Source of the DNA: Gemmatimonadota bacterium
GTDB taxonomy: Bacteria > Gemmatimonadota > Gemmatimonadetes > Longimicrobiales > Gaopeijiaceae
Assembly (NCBI GenBank): GCA_022823225.1
Contig: JAJDXM010000037.1
Span: forward strand, 41,317 to 105,316
DNA: 64,000 bases
Direction: 5' to 3'
Shown here: in pieces, positions 10,775 through 19,676 of the stretch
How positions within the stretch are numbered: position 1 is the first letter of the stretch
Layout: the number at the start of each line of letters is the position of its first letter
Notes under the pieces: model-generated
Seen by the model: only the letters and a program-made list of their open reading frames with translations
Database searches by the model: none
Told to the model about the DNA's origin: nothing
Translations under genes and position numbers: made by a program

Positions 10775-11704
10775 GTGAGAGTCCTCTTCTGGGGCACTCC
10801 GCATTTCGCGTTGCCAACGCTCCGCGCGGTTGCCGGCGCCGGACACGAGATCGTGGGCGTCGTGACGCGGCCGGACCGTCCGCGGGGGCGCGGGCGATTG
10901 ACGCTGCCGTCGCCGGTCAGACGTCTTGCCGACGAGCTTGGCTACCCGGTGCTGACCCCGGAGATTCCCCGGGGCGACGCCTTCGAGGAGGCGGCCCGGG
11001 GTCTTGAGCCGGATGTGTCGGTGGTGGTTGCCTACGGGTGCATCCTGAACCGCGTTACTCTGGACATCCCCGCTCGCGGGTCGTTCAACCTGCATGCGTC
11101 GCTGCTTCCCGCGCTGAGGGGCGCCGCGCCGGTCAACTGGGCGATCGCCAGGGGCCACACCGAAACGGGGGTGAGCGTCATGCGCATGGTCGAGGCGATG
11201 GACGCGGGCCCGGTGCTTGCCCGGGAGCGCATCCCCATCGCGCCCACCGATGCCGCGTCGTCGCTGACAGCACGACTGGCCGAATTGGGAGCTCGCGTGG
11301 TCGCGGAAACGCTGGGCCGCCTGGAATCCGGTCCGGTCAGGGAGAGGGCGCAGGATCATTCGGCGGCCACCTTCGCCCCGAAGGTCGATCGGGCCGCGGC
11401 GCGCGTCGATTGGAGGCGCGACCCCGATGACGTGGCCAACCTGATTCGCGGCATGGACGCGGTTCCCGGGGCCTGGACCCGGTTGGCTGGCGACCCGGTG
11501 AAGGTGTTTTCGCCAGAGGTTGTTTCGGGGACGGGCGCGGCCCCCGGCGAGATCGTCTCGGCCGACCCCGGGCGGGGGCTTCTGGTCGCGTGCGGAAGCG
11601 GGCTCCTGCGTATCCGGGAAGTGCACCCCGCGGGGAAGCGGCGCATGGAATCGGCGGCGTGGGTCCGGGGTCGCGGACCGAAGGCCGGGGATCGGTTCGA
11701 ATAG
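10775..11704 (+). CDS. fmt: Methionyl-tRNA formyltransferase
   Basis: Fmt formylates initiator Met-tRNA using 10-formyl-tetrahydrofolate. The catalytic triad is intact: Asn105 and His107 in FNLHASLLPALRG and Asp143 in EAMDAGPVL. The SLLPALRGAAPVNWAI loop is diagnostic. At 309 residues it is the normal length, with a C-terminal OB-like tRNA-binding domain. The start is GTG 10775, a few bases after the def stop. Confidence 0.97.
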   Translation: MRVLFWGTPHFALPTLRAVAGAGHEIVGVVTRPDRPRGRGRLTLPSPVRRLADELGYPVLTPEIPRGDAFEEAARGLEPDVSVVVAYGCILNRVTLDIPARGSFNLHASLLPALRGAAPVNWAIARGHTETGVSVMRMVEAMDAGPVLARERIPIAPTDAASSLTARLAELGARVVAETLGRLESGPVRERAQDHSAATFAPKVDRAAARVDWRRDPDDVANLIRGMDAVPGAWTRLAGDPVKVFSPEVVSGTGAAPGEIVSADPGRGLLVACGSGLLRIREVHPAGKRRMESAAWVRGRGPKAGDRFE

Positions 11705-11708
11705 CACC

Positions 11709-12488
11709 GTGGACGGGTCGGGCGTCGCACGGAGGTCCGTCTTCCGGTTGGGCGGAAGCGGGGGCGGAGTCGCACCGGGCAGGGCCGGGCGGTTGCCACG
11801 CCTGCATCTTGTCGCTGGGGACTCCGTCGTGGGCTCGGCGGACTATCGGCGCCGGCTCCGGCCGGTGATCGAAGCCGGCGGCGGCGAGCTGGCACTCCAC
11901 CTGAGAGCGCGCGGCACCCCGGATTCACGCATCTACGAGGTTGCGGTCTGGCTGGCGCAGGCGTCGCGACGAGCGCGGCCGTCGCCGGCCGCGGGACTGA
12001 TGGACACGGAGCGTGAGCCGGGCACCGCCGAGGCGGCATCCGGCGCGCGCGTCCTGGCGGTGGTCAACGACCGGGTCGATATCGCGCTCGCGGCGGGCGT
12101 GGGCGGAGTCCACCTTCGCGAAGACTCACTCCCGCCCGAGGCGGTGCGCACGGTCGCCGGGGATTCGCTCCTGATCGGCAGATCGATTCACGCGGCGGGC
12201 CAGGGGGACGATCTTCGCGGGCGGGGACTGGACTATCTGGTCATGGGGGCGGCCTACCGGACCGCTTCCCACCCTGGCCGCGCGCCTGCAGGCCCGGAGG
12301 CGGTCGCCGAGGCCGCGGCCCGCGCGGATGTTCCGGTGCTTGCAATCGGTGGGATCACGCCCGCGAAGGTGCCGGAAGTGGTGGCCCTGGGCGCCTACGG
12401 AGTCGTGGTGAAGAGCGGGGTCTGGGGACGGGAACACCCCGCCCGAGCCGTTGCACGCTACCTTCAAGTCCTTCACGGGAGGACCTGA
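11709..12488 (+). CDS. thiE: Thiamine phosphate synthase-like protein (ThiE/TenI family)
   Basis: A TIM-barrel protein of about 259 residues from GTG 11709, four bases after the fmt stop. Family motifs are VNDRVDIALAAGVGGVHLRED, IGRSIHA, DYLVMGAAYRT and VLAIGGITPAKV with a late VVVKSGVW. The position that reads QLR.K in classical ThiE is ALHLRAR here, and there is an inserted Pro/Ala-rich stretch (about 95-112), so it could be a TenI-like relative. Next-door thiS and thiG support a role in thiamine synthesis, coupling thiazole and pyrimidine phosphates. Confidence 0.8.
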   Translation: MDGSGVARRSVFRLGGSGGGVAPGRAGRLPRLHLVAGDSVVGSADYRRRLRPVIEAGGGELALHLRARGTPDSRIYEVAVWLAQASRRARPSPAAGLMDTEREPGTAEAASGARVLAVVNDRVDIALAAGVGGVHLREDSLPPEAVRTVAGDSLLIGRSIHAAGQGDDLRGRGLDYLVMGAAYRTASHPGRAPAGPEAVAEAAARADVPVLAIGGITPAKVPEVVALGAYGVVVKSGVWGREHPARAVARYLQVLHGRT

Positions 12489-12752
12489 ATGACGACCCGA
12501 CCCGACCGGTCAGGCGAAAGCGGCGCGGCTTCGGCCGAGTCCGGCGCGAAGGTGTCGATCGTGCTCAACGGTGAGCGCCGCTCGGTTGCGGATGGCCTCA
12601 GTGTGGCCGATCTGGTGAGACGGCTCGGGCTGTCCGCGGGCATGGTGGTCGTCGAGCGGAACCGCGAGATTCTGGCCCGGCAGGCGCTCGGGGCCACCCC
12701 GGTCGAGGAAGGGGACCGATTCGAGCTCGTTCACTTCGTGGGAGGGGGGTAG
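12489..12752 (+). CDS. thiS: Thiamine biosynthesis sulfur carrier ThiS
   Basis: A ubiquitin-fold sulfur carrier of 87 residues ending in the essential Gly-Gly (HFVGGG), which is thiocarboxylated and donates sulfur for the thiazole ring. The core LNGERRSVADGLSVADLVRRLG and VVVERNREIL match the family. About 20 extra residues at the N terminus, rich in Ser and Ala, are unusual and an inner start may be used. The ATG at 12489 directly follows the thiE stop. Confidence 0.92.
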   Translation: MTTRPDRSGESGAASAESGAKVSIVLNGERRSVADGLSVADLVRRLGLSAGMVVVERNREILARQALGATPVEEGDRFELVHFVGGG

Positions 12753-12760
12753 CACAGCCC

Positions 12761-13564
12761 TTGGACATCAATTGTCACCCGGACGGGCCATTCGAAATCG
12801 ATGGCCGCGCCTTTGGGTCGCGCTTGATCGTGGGTACCGGGAAGTACCGCTCCAACCCGGAGATGGTCAGCGCGATCAGGGCGAGCGGAGCCGAGATGGT
12901 CACGGTTGCGGTGCGCCGGGTGGATCTGGACCGGAGCGTGGAGGAGGGGATCCTGCACCACCTTGATCCGGCTGAGTTCTTTCTCCTTCCCAATACCGCC
13001 GGATGCTACACCGCCGCCGATGCGGTGCGCTACGCCCGGCTGGGCCGGGCCGCGGGGCTCAACGAATGGGTCAAGCTGGAGGTGATCGGGGACGAGCGCA
13101 CCCTGCTCCCGGACACGGCGGCGACGCTGGAAGCGGCCCGCGAACTCGTCGCCGACGGGTTCACCGTGATGGCCTACACCAACGACGACCTGATCACCGC
13201 GTTGCGGCTGGAAGACGCGGGTTGCGCGGCCGTGATGCCGCTCGCAAGCCCGATCGGGAGCGGGCTGGGGGTGGTGAACCCCTACTACATCCGTGAAATC
13301 AAGCGCCGCCTGGCCGTGCCGATCATCGTGGACGCGGGGGTCGGCACCGCCTCGGATGCGTGCGTCACGATGGAGCAGGGGGTCGACGGCGTCCTGATGA
13401 ACACCGCTCTGGCAGCAGCGGAGGACCCGGTCGGGATGGCCCGGGCGATGAGGCTTGCGGTGCTCGCCGGGCGGGAGGCGTATCTGGCCGGGCGGATGCC
13501 GTCGCGGGAGATTGCGGTGCCGTCGTCTCCCACCACCGGGATGCTGGAAACGGAGCGCGATTGA
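12761..13564 (+). CDS. thiG: Thiazole synthase ThiG
   Basis: ThiG condenses deoxyxylulose phosphate, a glycine-derived imine and ThiS thiocarboxylate to form the thiazole phosphate. The 267 residues carry the family segments SRLIVGTGKY, MVTVAVRR, LLPNTAGCYTA, EWVKLEV (with the Schiff-base Lys), MPLASPIGSGLG and IIVDAGVGTASDA. It starts at TTG 12761 just after thiS. The last bases of its TGA stop overlap a TTG start for rsmB. Confidence 0.95.
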   Translation: MDINCHPDGPFEIDGRAFGSRLIVGTGKYRSNPEMVSAIRASGAEMVTVAVRRVDLDRSVEEGILHHLDPAEFFLLPNTAGCYTAADAVRYARLGRAAGLNEWVKLEVIGDERTLLPDTAATLEAARELVADGFTVMAYTNDDLITALRLEDAGCAAVMPLASPIGSGLGVVNPYYIREIKRRLAVPIIVDAGVGTASDACVTMEQGVDGVLMNTALAAAEDPVGMARAMRLAVLAGREAYLAGRMPSREIAVPSSPTTGMLETERD

Positions 13565-14862
13565 GCCGCGCCCTCGCGATGTCGGTGCTGCTCGAGGTGG
13601 AATCGGGCCGGCGCCTCGATGTCGCGTGGGAGGCATCGGGGGCGTCCGGATCGGCGGACCGCGCGTGGCTTCGCAGACTGATCTACGGGACGGTGCGGTT
13701 GCAGGGACGGCTGGATCACATCCTGTCGCGGTACCTTTCCCGCCCGCCCCCCGAACTCGACCCGGTGGTGCGGATCGCGTTGCGGCTGGGTGCCTACCAG
13801 ATCCTGGAGATGGACGGAGTCCCGGCGTATGCGGCCGTTTCCGAATCGGTCGCGCTGGTGAAGGGCACGTCGAACCGGGCCGCATCGGGGCTGGTCAACG
13901 CGGTGCTGCGGCGGATCGACAGCGAGCGCCCGTCCGAGTCGTCCTTTCCCGACCCCGCTGCCGATCTGGAAGGCTACCTGACGGCCTGGTGCTCTCATCC
14001 GCGATGGCTGGTCAGGCGCTGGATCGGGTACTTCGGGCCGCAGAGCGCGCAGGCGCTGGTCGCGGCCAACAACCTGGAGCCGGAGATCTGCCTCAGACCG
14101 GTGGGGGTTGCGGTGCAAGAAGCGGAAGCGGCACTGGCGCGCGCCGGGCTGTGCGATGTGGAGGGGCAACGGATGGGTGCCCCGGGCCGCGAACGCCGCT
14201 CCTGGATTCGTCTGCGCCGCGGGACCGATCCGGGGGCTGCCCTGGCGCTTGTGCCCGGCGTGGTCCAGGATCCCGCGGCGTCTCTGGTCGTGGACTACTC
14301 CTCGGTGCCCCCGGGCGCGCTGGTGGCCGATCTCTGCGCCGCGCCGGGCGGCAAGGCGCTGGCTCTGAGCGCAGGTGCCGGCGGGGTTCTGGCGGCCGAC
14401 CTGTCGCCGCGCCGCCTTGGGCGGGTAGCGGAGGGCGCGAGGCGCCTGGGGGCGCCGGTTTGGCCGGTCGCCACCGACGCGCGCTTTCCGCCCCTGGAAT
14501 GTGCCGACCTGGTGCTCGTTGACGTGCCGTGCAGCGGAACCGGCACGATCCGCCGGCACCCCGACGGACGCTGGAGGCTGAAGGAGGGCGATATTGCCGG
14601 GCTGGCGGACGTCCAGCGGTCGATCCTGGAAGGCGCCGCGTCGGCGGTTCCGCGCGGCGGCCTCCTTGTTTACGCTACATGTACGCTGGAACCCGAGGAG
14701 AACCAGAGTCAGGTGCAGCGATTCCTGGCGCGGCATCCGGATTTCCGCATCGAGCCTGCTGTGGAAACGGGCGCGTTTCTGGACGGGAAGGGGTGCCTTG
14801 TGGTGCTTCCGCAGGAGGTTGGTTTCGACGGCGCTTTTGCGGCCCGCATGAGGAGGACCTGA
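13561..14862 (+). CDS. rsmB: 16S rRNA (cytosine-C5)-methyltransferase RsmB
   Basis: An enzyme of 433 residues with an N-terminal NusB-like RNA-binding domain (AYQILEMDGVPAYAAVSESV) and a C-terminal SAM-dependent methyltransferase fold. The two Cys of this class are present: Cys324 in DVPCSGTG (product release) and the catalytic Cys374 in YATCTLEPEEN. The SAM-binding region reads LCAAPGGKALAL. TTG 13561 overlaps the thiG stop; ATG 13579 is a later alternative. The def-fmt-rsmB order is conserved in many bacteria, here interrupted by the thiamine genes. Confidence 0.93.
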   Translation: MSRALAMSVLLEVESGRRLDVAWEASGASGSADRAWLRRLIYGTVRLQGRLDHILSRYLSRPPPELDPVVRIALRLGAYQILEMDGVPAYAAVSESVALVKGTSNRAASGLVNAVLRRIDSERPSESSFPDPAADLEGYLTAWCSHPRWLVRRWIGYFGPQSAQALVAANNLEPEICLRPVGVAVQEAEAALARAGLCDVEGQRMGAPGRERRSWIRLRRGTDPGAALALVPGVVQDPAASLVVDYSSVPPGALVADLCAAPGGKALALSAGAGGVLAADLSPRRLGRVAEGARRLGAPVWPVATDARFPPLECADLVLVDVPCSGTGTIRRHPDGRWRLKEGDIAGLADVQRSILEGAASAVPRGGLLVYATCTLEPEENQSQVQRFLARHPDFRIEPAVETGAFLDGKGCLVVLPQEVGFDGAFAARMRRT

Positions 14863-14866
14863 ACAT

Positions 14867-16021
14867 ATGGATCTGGGCAGTTCCATTCGCCGCCGCAGGA
14901 AGCCCTCCAGGCGCGCGAAGCGCGAGGGGCCGGAGCACTCCGGTGAGCGGGCGACCGGGGCGTGGTGGTCGCGACTCTGGCGGCGCCGTGGGCGAGGCCG
15001 GCTGCCCTGGACCTGGCGGGACCCCGGGCCGGGCGGACCGTTGCGACGGTGGCGTCGCCGCGTGACGGACCCGGATCCGGAGGAGGGCCCCGCAAGCACC
15101 GGTCGCGACTGGAAGGGGGCGGCCCATGACGGTCTTCGGTCGCTGGGCGCCGCGGTGGTTGCCGGTGCACGGCGCCCCTCCGGTCTTGCGGAACGTCCAT
15201 GGTTGATTGCCTTGCTGGTCATGGGCGTGGGGTTGTCGGCCGGCTACCTTGTGGCCACGACCTTTTTCTTCCGCCCCCCGGCGCCGCCACCCGAGCTTCA
15301 GGGGGTGCCGGAAGTCAGGGGCCAAACGCTTGGCCTGGCGACTGTGGCGCTGGCGGACTTGGGGCTTGAGGTCGGCCGGGTCGACTCGATCCGGCACCCG
15401 GAGATCCCGGAGGGCATCGTGATCGGCCAGAGTCCGCTGCCGGGACGAACCTCCCTTCCGGCGGCTTCGGTCAGGGTGACGGTTTCGCTGGGACCGGAAG
15501 TCCGCCCCGTGCCGGACGTTACCCGGCTGCCCGGCAGTCGGGCTGCCGCGCTGCTCGAGGAGAGCGGTTTCGTCGTTGCGGTCGACACGGTCGAATCGGC
15601 CGCCCCGGCCGGCCAGGTCATCCAGATCGAGCCCGTGCCCGGCACGCCGGTCGCGATTCCCGGAGACGTGCGTGTCGCCGTGAGTCTCGGACCTCCGACC
15701 GTGCCGATGCCAGCGCTGGCCGGACTGAACCGGACGGCTGCGGTCAACCTGCTGTCGGCACTTGGCCTGGTCGTCTCCGAGATCGACTATCGGTATAGCC
15801 TCCTGAACGTGGACCTCGTGTTCGGCCAGTATCCGGGTCCGCTTACCCGGGTTGAGCAGGGGAGCGAGGTTCGTCTGATCATCGGCCAGCGAGTACGTGC
15901 GCCGTTCGGTACCTTTTTCAGGAGACGCCCAGCGCAGTCTCGGGAACGGGGAGTCCGTGGATCGCCGCGCGAATGCTGCGACGACTCGTTCCGCGAGCTG
16001 CTGGAGGAGGAATCCGGATGA
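14867..16021 (+). CDS. Membrane-anchored triple-PASTA protein lacking a kinase domain
   Basis: A 384-residue protein with an Arg-rich, probably cytoplasmic first 110 residues, one membrane helix (about 112-135) and three extracytoplasmic PASTA repeats (about 146-211, 214-279 and 282-350). Each repeat shows the A-x-x-L-L-x-x-x-G-L core followed by a G-x-V/I-Q-P turn. PASTA domains bind peptidoglycan stems or lipid II and usually sit on Ser/Thr kinases or penicillin-binding proteins. In Firmicutes the gene after def-fmt-rsmB encodes the PASTA kinase PrkC; here the position is kept but no kinase motifs are visible. A strong AGGAGG site precedes ATG 14867. Likely a wall-sensing or scaffold protein. 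Confidence 0.85.
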   Translation: MDLGSSIRRRRKPSRRAKREGPEHSGERATGAWWSRLWRRRGRGRLPWTWRDPGPGGPLRRWRRRVTDPDPEEGPASTGRDWKGAAHDGLRSLGAAVVAGARRPSGLAERPWLIALLVMGVGLSAGYLVATTFFFRPPAPPPELQGVPEVRGQTLGLATVALADLGLEVGRVDSIRHPEIPEGIVIGQSPLPGRTSLPAASVRVTVSLGPEVRPVPDVTRLPGSRAAALLEESGFVVAVDTVESAAPAGQVIQIEPVPGTPVAIPGDVRVAVSLGPPTVPMPALAGLNRTAAVNLLSALGLVVSEIDYRYSLLNVDLVFGQYPGPLTRVEQGSEVRLIIGQRVRAPFGTFFRRRPAQSRERGVRGSPRECCDDSFRELLEEESG

Positions 16022-16662
16022 CCCTGGGATCGACGGCAGAGACAGCGACGGGGACTCGTCGGCAAGGCGGCCGCCGCGGCAGCGGCGTTGCAGGCGGCCC
16101 GGCGGGTCGGCGAGGGAGCCGCGTGCCCTATTGGGGTGCGATCGGGGCGGCTGTGGGCGTGGTCGTCGTGGCGTGGTTTGCGCGAAGTCGCGTGACGCCG
16201 GTCGCGGCGGGCTATCCCGCCCCTGACTTCGAAGTGGTCGATACACTGGGCGGCCCGGTGACCCTTGCCGATTTTCGGGGCAAGGTGGTGTTGCTGAACA
16301 TCTGGGCCACCTGGTGTGGGCCCTGCCGGGAGGAGATGCCATCGATGCAGGCCCTGTACGAGGCGTTCCCGCGCGACCACTTCGAGATCGCGGCGGTCAG
16401 CATCGATGCGCCGGCCGGTGACACCGACGCCGAGGGGAACCCGGGCGGTGATCCGGTGGCGTTCGCCCGCGAGCTGGGTCTGACCTTCCCGATTCTCCTC
16501 GATCCGTCGGGAGGCATTCAGCGAGTCTACCAGACCACCGGCGTGCCGGAGTCTTTCGTGATCGGCCCGAAGGGCACCATCTACAAGAAGGTGGCGGGCT
16601 CCACGGCGTGGGACTCGGAGACCAACGTCGGCCTCGTACGCCGGCTGATCGGGACGGGTTAG
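16018..16662 (+). CDS. TlpA/ResA-like membrane-anchored thiol-disulfide oxidoreductase
   Basis: A 214-residue thioredoxin-fold protein with an N-terminal membrane anchor (about residues 36-56) and the redox motif WATWCGPCREEM, Cys100 and Cys103. The cis-Pro segment reads TTGVPESFVIG, as in TlpA, ResA and CcmG proteins. ATG 16018 overlaps the preceding stop by four bases and follows a GGAGG site. It probably reduces disulfides on the outer side of the membrane, for example in cytochrome c maturation, but no cytochrome genes lie nearby, so the partner is unknown. Confidence 0.88.
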   Translation: MTLGSTAETATGTRRQGGRRGSGVAGGPAGRRGSRVPYWGAIGAAVGVVVVAWFARSRVTPVAAGYPAPDFEVVDTLGGPVTLADFRGKVVLLNIWATWCGPCREEMPSMQALYEAFPRDHFEIAAVSIDAPAGDTDAEGNPGGDPVAFARELGLTFPILLDPSGGIQRVYQTTGVPESFVIGPKGTIYKKVAGSTAWDSETNVGLVRRLIGTG

Positions 16663-16665
16663 CCC

Positions 16666-17625
16666 ATGTCCCTGGCCGGGGTCTTCACGCGCAACTGGCG
16701 GCTCAAGATTGCCGCGCTGGCCCTGGCGGTTCTGCTATGGGTTACAATGAGCCTGAGCGACGAGAGCTTTGCAAGGCTCAGTATCCCGGATGTCGAGGTC
16801 AGGGTGGACCAGTCGGATCCCGACTGGCTGCTGAGGGGGCGACCCTCTCCCGACCGGGTGGAAATGACCGTATCGGGTCCCTTTGGCGAGCTGTTTCGGC
16901 TGGCGATGGCGGATCCCGTCGTGGTGATCCCCGTGGTGTCGGTGGAGGAGGAGGATATGGTCCTTCAGCTGGACCCCGGCTGGGTCAGGAACGTCGATCG
17001 CAGCAGTGTGGGGATCGAGAGCTTCATGCCGGGCTCGATTCGGCTGGTCTTCGAACGCAACAGTCGGGAGGAGATTCCCGTTTCGGTGCAGGTGACGGGT
17101 CGGCTTCCCGACTCGCTTGCTCTGGTTGCCGAGCCGCAAGCCAACCTTCTCTTTGCCCAGGTGCGCGGCCCCGCGTCCATCGTCGACCCGCTGGAGACCG
17201 TCTTCCTGGAGCCGGTCGACCTGGCCGCGGTGACCGGGTCGGGGCGATTCGATGTTGCGCTCGACACGGTGGGGCTGGGTGGGCTGGCGGTGAGCCCCAC
17301 TACGGCGACCGTGACCGTGGAGGTCGCGCCAAAGACGAGCTGGGTGATCGGTCCGCAGGCCGTCGAGTTTGCCGATGCCGGAGGGGACTGGATCGTGGAG
17401 CCCGAGTTGCTGAGCGTGACGCTGCGCGGTGCCGAGCTGCAGCTGAGCACCGTGGATGTGGACGCGATCCGGCTGGAGGTTGCAGCCGATGCCGCGGCCG
17501 TGCGCGTCGCAATCGAGCAGAACGGGGAGGCGCGCGTGGCGGTTGCGGTGACCGGTCTGCCCGGTTGGGTGGAGGGTGTCCCGGAGGCGGATTCGGTCAC
17601 GATCCGGAAGGCCGGCCTGCCGTGA
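16666..17625 (+). CDS. YbbR-domain membrane protein (CdaR-like)
   Basis: A 319-residue protein that starts with the typical YbbR opening NWRLKIAALALAVLLWVTM, a membrane helix at about 10-28. It continues as extracytoplasmic beta-rich YbbR repeats with segments such as VSVQVTGRLPDSLALV and VEVAPKTSWVIGP. In Firmicutes YbbR (CdaR) regulates the di-adenylate cyclase CdaA; no such gene is in this window. The TGA stop overlaps the tsaD start, so the two are translationally coupled. Role here unknown. Confidence 0.85.
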   Translation: MSLAGVFTRNWRLKIAALALAVLLWVTMSLSDESFARLSIPDVEVRVDQSDPDWLLRGRPSPDRVEMTVSGPFGELFRLAMADPVVVIPVVSVEEEDMVLQLDPGWVRNVDRSSVGIESFMPGSIRLVFERNSREEIPVSVQVTGRLPDSLALVAEPQANLLFAQVRGPASIVDPLETVFLEPVDLAAVTGSGRFDVALDTVGLGGLAVSPTTATVTVEVAPKTSWVIGPQAVEFADAGGDWIVEPELLSVTLRGAELQLSTVDVDAIRLEVAADAAAVRVAIEQNGEARVAVAVTGLPGWVEGVPEADSVTIRKAGLP

Positions 17626-18776
17626 TCGCGCCGATCCTCGGTATCGAGACCACCTGTGACGAGACTTCGGCGGCGGTTCTCGACGAGCACGGCCGGATCC
17701 TTGGCATGGTGATCCACTCACAGGACGTGCACCGGATCTACGGAGGCGTGGTCCCCGAACTGGCCGCCCGGGACCATCTCAGAAGGATCGAACCGGTCGT
17801 GGCCGCGGCCCTCGAAGAAGCGAACGTTCGCCGCTCCGGGATTCGCGCGGTCGCCGTGGCGGCGGCCCCGGGGCTCATCGGCGCCCTGCTCGTTGGGGTT
17901 TCCTGGTCGCGCGCCGCCGCCTTTGCGCTGGGCGTTCCCTGGATACCGGTCCACCACATGGAGGGACACCTTTTCGGTCCCGTGCTGGAGGATCCGCATG
18001 CCGTTCCGCCCTTTGTGGCGCTCCTCGTTTCGGGGGGGCACACCATGCTCCTCTGGGTGCCGGAGTGGGGGCGGTACCACCTTCTCGGCCAGACGCGCGA
18101 CGACGCAGCCGGCGAGGCGTTCGACAAGGTCGCCAAGCTCCTCGGGATGCCCTACCCGGGCGGGCCAGCCATCGAGGCCGCCGCGCGGCGCGGAGATCCC
18201 CGGCGCTACGCGTTTCCGAGGCCGATGCTGAAGCGCCGCGGTGGCGCCCGGGATCCGGATGCATTCGACTTCTCGTTTTCGGGGCTCAAGACCGCGGTCG
18301 CGCAGACGGTGGCCCGCGTCGCGGAGCGTGGCGCGCTCGCGCGCCAGCGCGACCACCTCGCGGCGTCCTTTCAGGCGGCGGCGATCGATGTGCTCGCCGA
18401 GAAGACCCTCGCCGCGATGGAAGCGGTGGGGTGCGAGCGCGTGCTGCTGGGTGGCGGCGTGTCGGCCAACGGGGCGCTTGGAGCGCGGCTGCGGGCAGGC
18501 GTCGGCCCGGGCGGGAGTCTCCTGGTCGGCTCGATCCGGGTTTCGCTCGACAACGGCGCCATGATCGCCCGGGCCGCCCAGTTCCGCCATGCGGCCGGTT
18601 TGCCCGGACTCGACCGCGCGGCGGCCGGCACCCCGATTCCCGGGATGCTTCCATGGAGGCCGGAAATGCGCGACCGTTCACAGGACGGGCGCCGCGGTGA
18701 CGGACGGCGGGGTGGGAAGGGCACGCGTTCTCCCGGCGGACCCGCGGGCAACCTCTCCCCGATCTCCCCCAACTGA
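17622..18776 (+). CDS. tsaD: tRNA N6-adenosine threonylcarbamoyltransferase TsaD
   Basis: TsaD transfers the threonylcarbamoyl group to A37 of ANN-decoding tRNAs. The opening ILGIETTCDETSAA fixes the GTG start at 17622, which overlaps the ybbR stop. Metal-binding His112 and His116 lie in HHMEGH, and SGGHT, GEAFDKVAKLLG, FSFSGLKTAV, GGGVSANG and VSLDNGAMIA are all present. The 384 residues include a C-terminal extension of about 40 residues, basic and Gly-rich, that is not part of the family core. Confidence 0.96.
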   Translation: MIAPILGIETTCDETSAAVLDEHGRILGMVIHSQDVHRIYGGVVPELAARDHLRRIEPVVAAALEEANVRRSGIRAVAVAAAPGLIGALLVGVSWSRAAAFALGVPWIPVHHMEGHLFGPVLEDPHAVPPFVALLVSGGHTMLLWVPEWGRYHLLGQTRDDAAGEAFDKVAKLLGMPYPGGPAIEAAARRGDPRRYAFPRPMLKRRGGARDPDAFDFSFSGLKTAVAQTVARVAERGALARQRDHLAASFQAAAIDVLAEKTLAAMEAVGCERVLLGGGVSANGALGARLRAGVGPGGSLLVGSIRVSLDNGAMIARAAQFRHAAGLPGLDRAAAGTPIPGMLPWRPEMRDRSQDGRRGDGRRGGKGTRSPGGPAGNLSPISPN

Positions 18777-18787
18777 CAGGGACGGCC

Positions 18788-19654
18788 ATGCTTCCGGAAC
18801 TCTTCAGGCTGCCCGCCGGACTCCCGATCGTCGGCGGCCTCCCGATCACCTCCTTCGGGGTGATGATGCTGCTCGCCTTCCTGGTGGGAGGGATCGTGTT
18901 GCAGCGGGAACTGGGTCGACAGGGGCTCGATGCGGAAAAGGCGTGGGACATCGTCGTCGTGGGGATCATCGGCGGGCTCGTCGGGGCGCGGCTCTACTAC
19001 GTGTTTCTGAACTATCCGGCGTTCGCCGCCAATCCGTTCGGAATGCTCTTCGCCAGGGCCGGGATGGTTTGGTACGGGGGCTTTCTGCTGGCGACCGTAT
19101 TGATCGTCCGGAAGATCCGCAAGAGTGGAATGCCGCTCGGGCGCACCGCCGACGCGGTCGCCCCCGCCCTCGCGCTGGCCTACGCCGTGGGCCGCATCGG
19201 GTGCTTTCTGGTCGGGGACGACTACGGCCGCCCGACCGACTCGTGGGTCGGGATTTCCTTCCCGAGGGGGATCCCGCCGACTACGCCGGCGGCGATGTCC
19301 GAACGGTTCGGCATCGCCATCGACCCCGCGATGATCGAGAAGTACGGCGAGTTCCTGCCCGTGCACCCCACGCAGCTCTACGAAGTGGGAATGTCGATCC
19401 TGATCTTCTTCGTGCTCCGGTTCCTCGCGCGCGACCGCCGCGCGGCGGGGTGGCTGTTCATGGCCTGGTTGGCGATGGCGGGTGTCGAGCGGTTCGTGGT
19501 GGAGATCTTCCGGGCCAAGGACGACCGCTTCTTCGGTGCGCTCACCCTGGCTCAGGTCATCTCGCTTGGCCTGGTCGCCGTCGGCGTGTTCTGGATGTCG
19601 AGGCTGAGCAAGGAGAAGGGCCCCGCCGGCCGCCGGCGGAAGAGCGCCGGGTAG
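18788..19654 (+). CDS. lgt: Prolipoprotein diacylglyceryl transferase
   Basis: Lgt attaches diacylglycerol to the lipobox Cys of prolipoproteins, needed for the several lipoproteins in this window. The 288-residue protein has seven or so hydrophobic helices. The family motifs are YGGFL, GRIGCFLVGDDYGRPTD (signature region) and VHPTQLYE, with a later ERFVVEIFRAKDD. ATG 18788 follows the tsaD stop by eleven bases. The C-terminal tail is basic, as expected on the cytoplasmic side. Confidence 0.96.
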   Translation: MLPELFRLPAGLPIVGGLPITSFGVMMLLAFLVGGIVLQRELGRQGLDAEKAWDIVVVGIIGGLVGARLYYVFLNYPAFAANPFGMLFARAGMVWYGGFLLATVLIVRKIRKSGMPLGRTADAVAPALALAYAVGRIGCFLVGDDYGRPTDSWVGISFPRGIPPTTPAAMSERFGIAIDPAMIEKYGEFLPVHPTQLYEVGMSILIFFVLRFLARDRRAAGWLFMAWLAMAGVERFVVEIFRAKDDRFFGALTLAQVISLGLVAVGVFWMSRLSKEKGPAGRRRKSAG

Positions 19655-19676
19655 CGGCGACCTCCGCCTGGCCAGC

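Noticed and set aside
11705..12760. A TPP riboswitch in front of the thiamine genes
   Set aside because: The genes are packed within the operon with gaps of a few bases, and no thi-box conserved bases were seen outside coding sequence.
13285..16342. Long minus-strand frames across rsmB and the PASTA gene
   Set aside because: Shadows of well-supported plus-strand genes with no family similarity.
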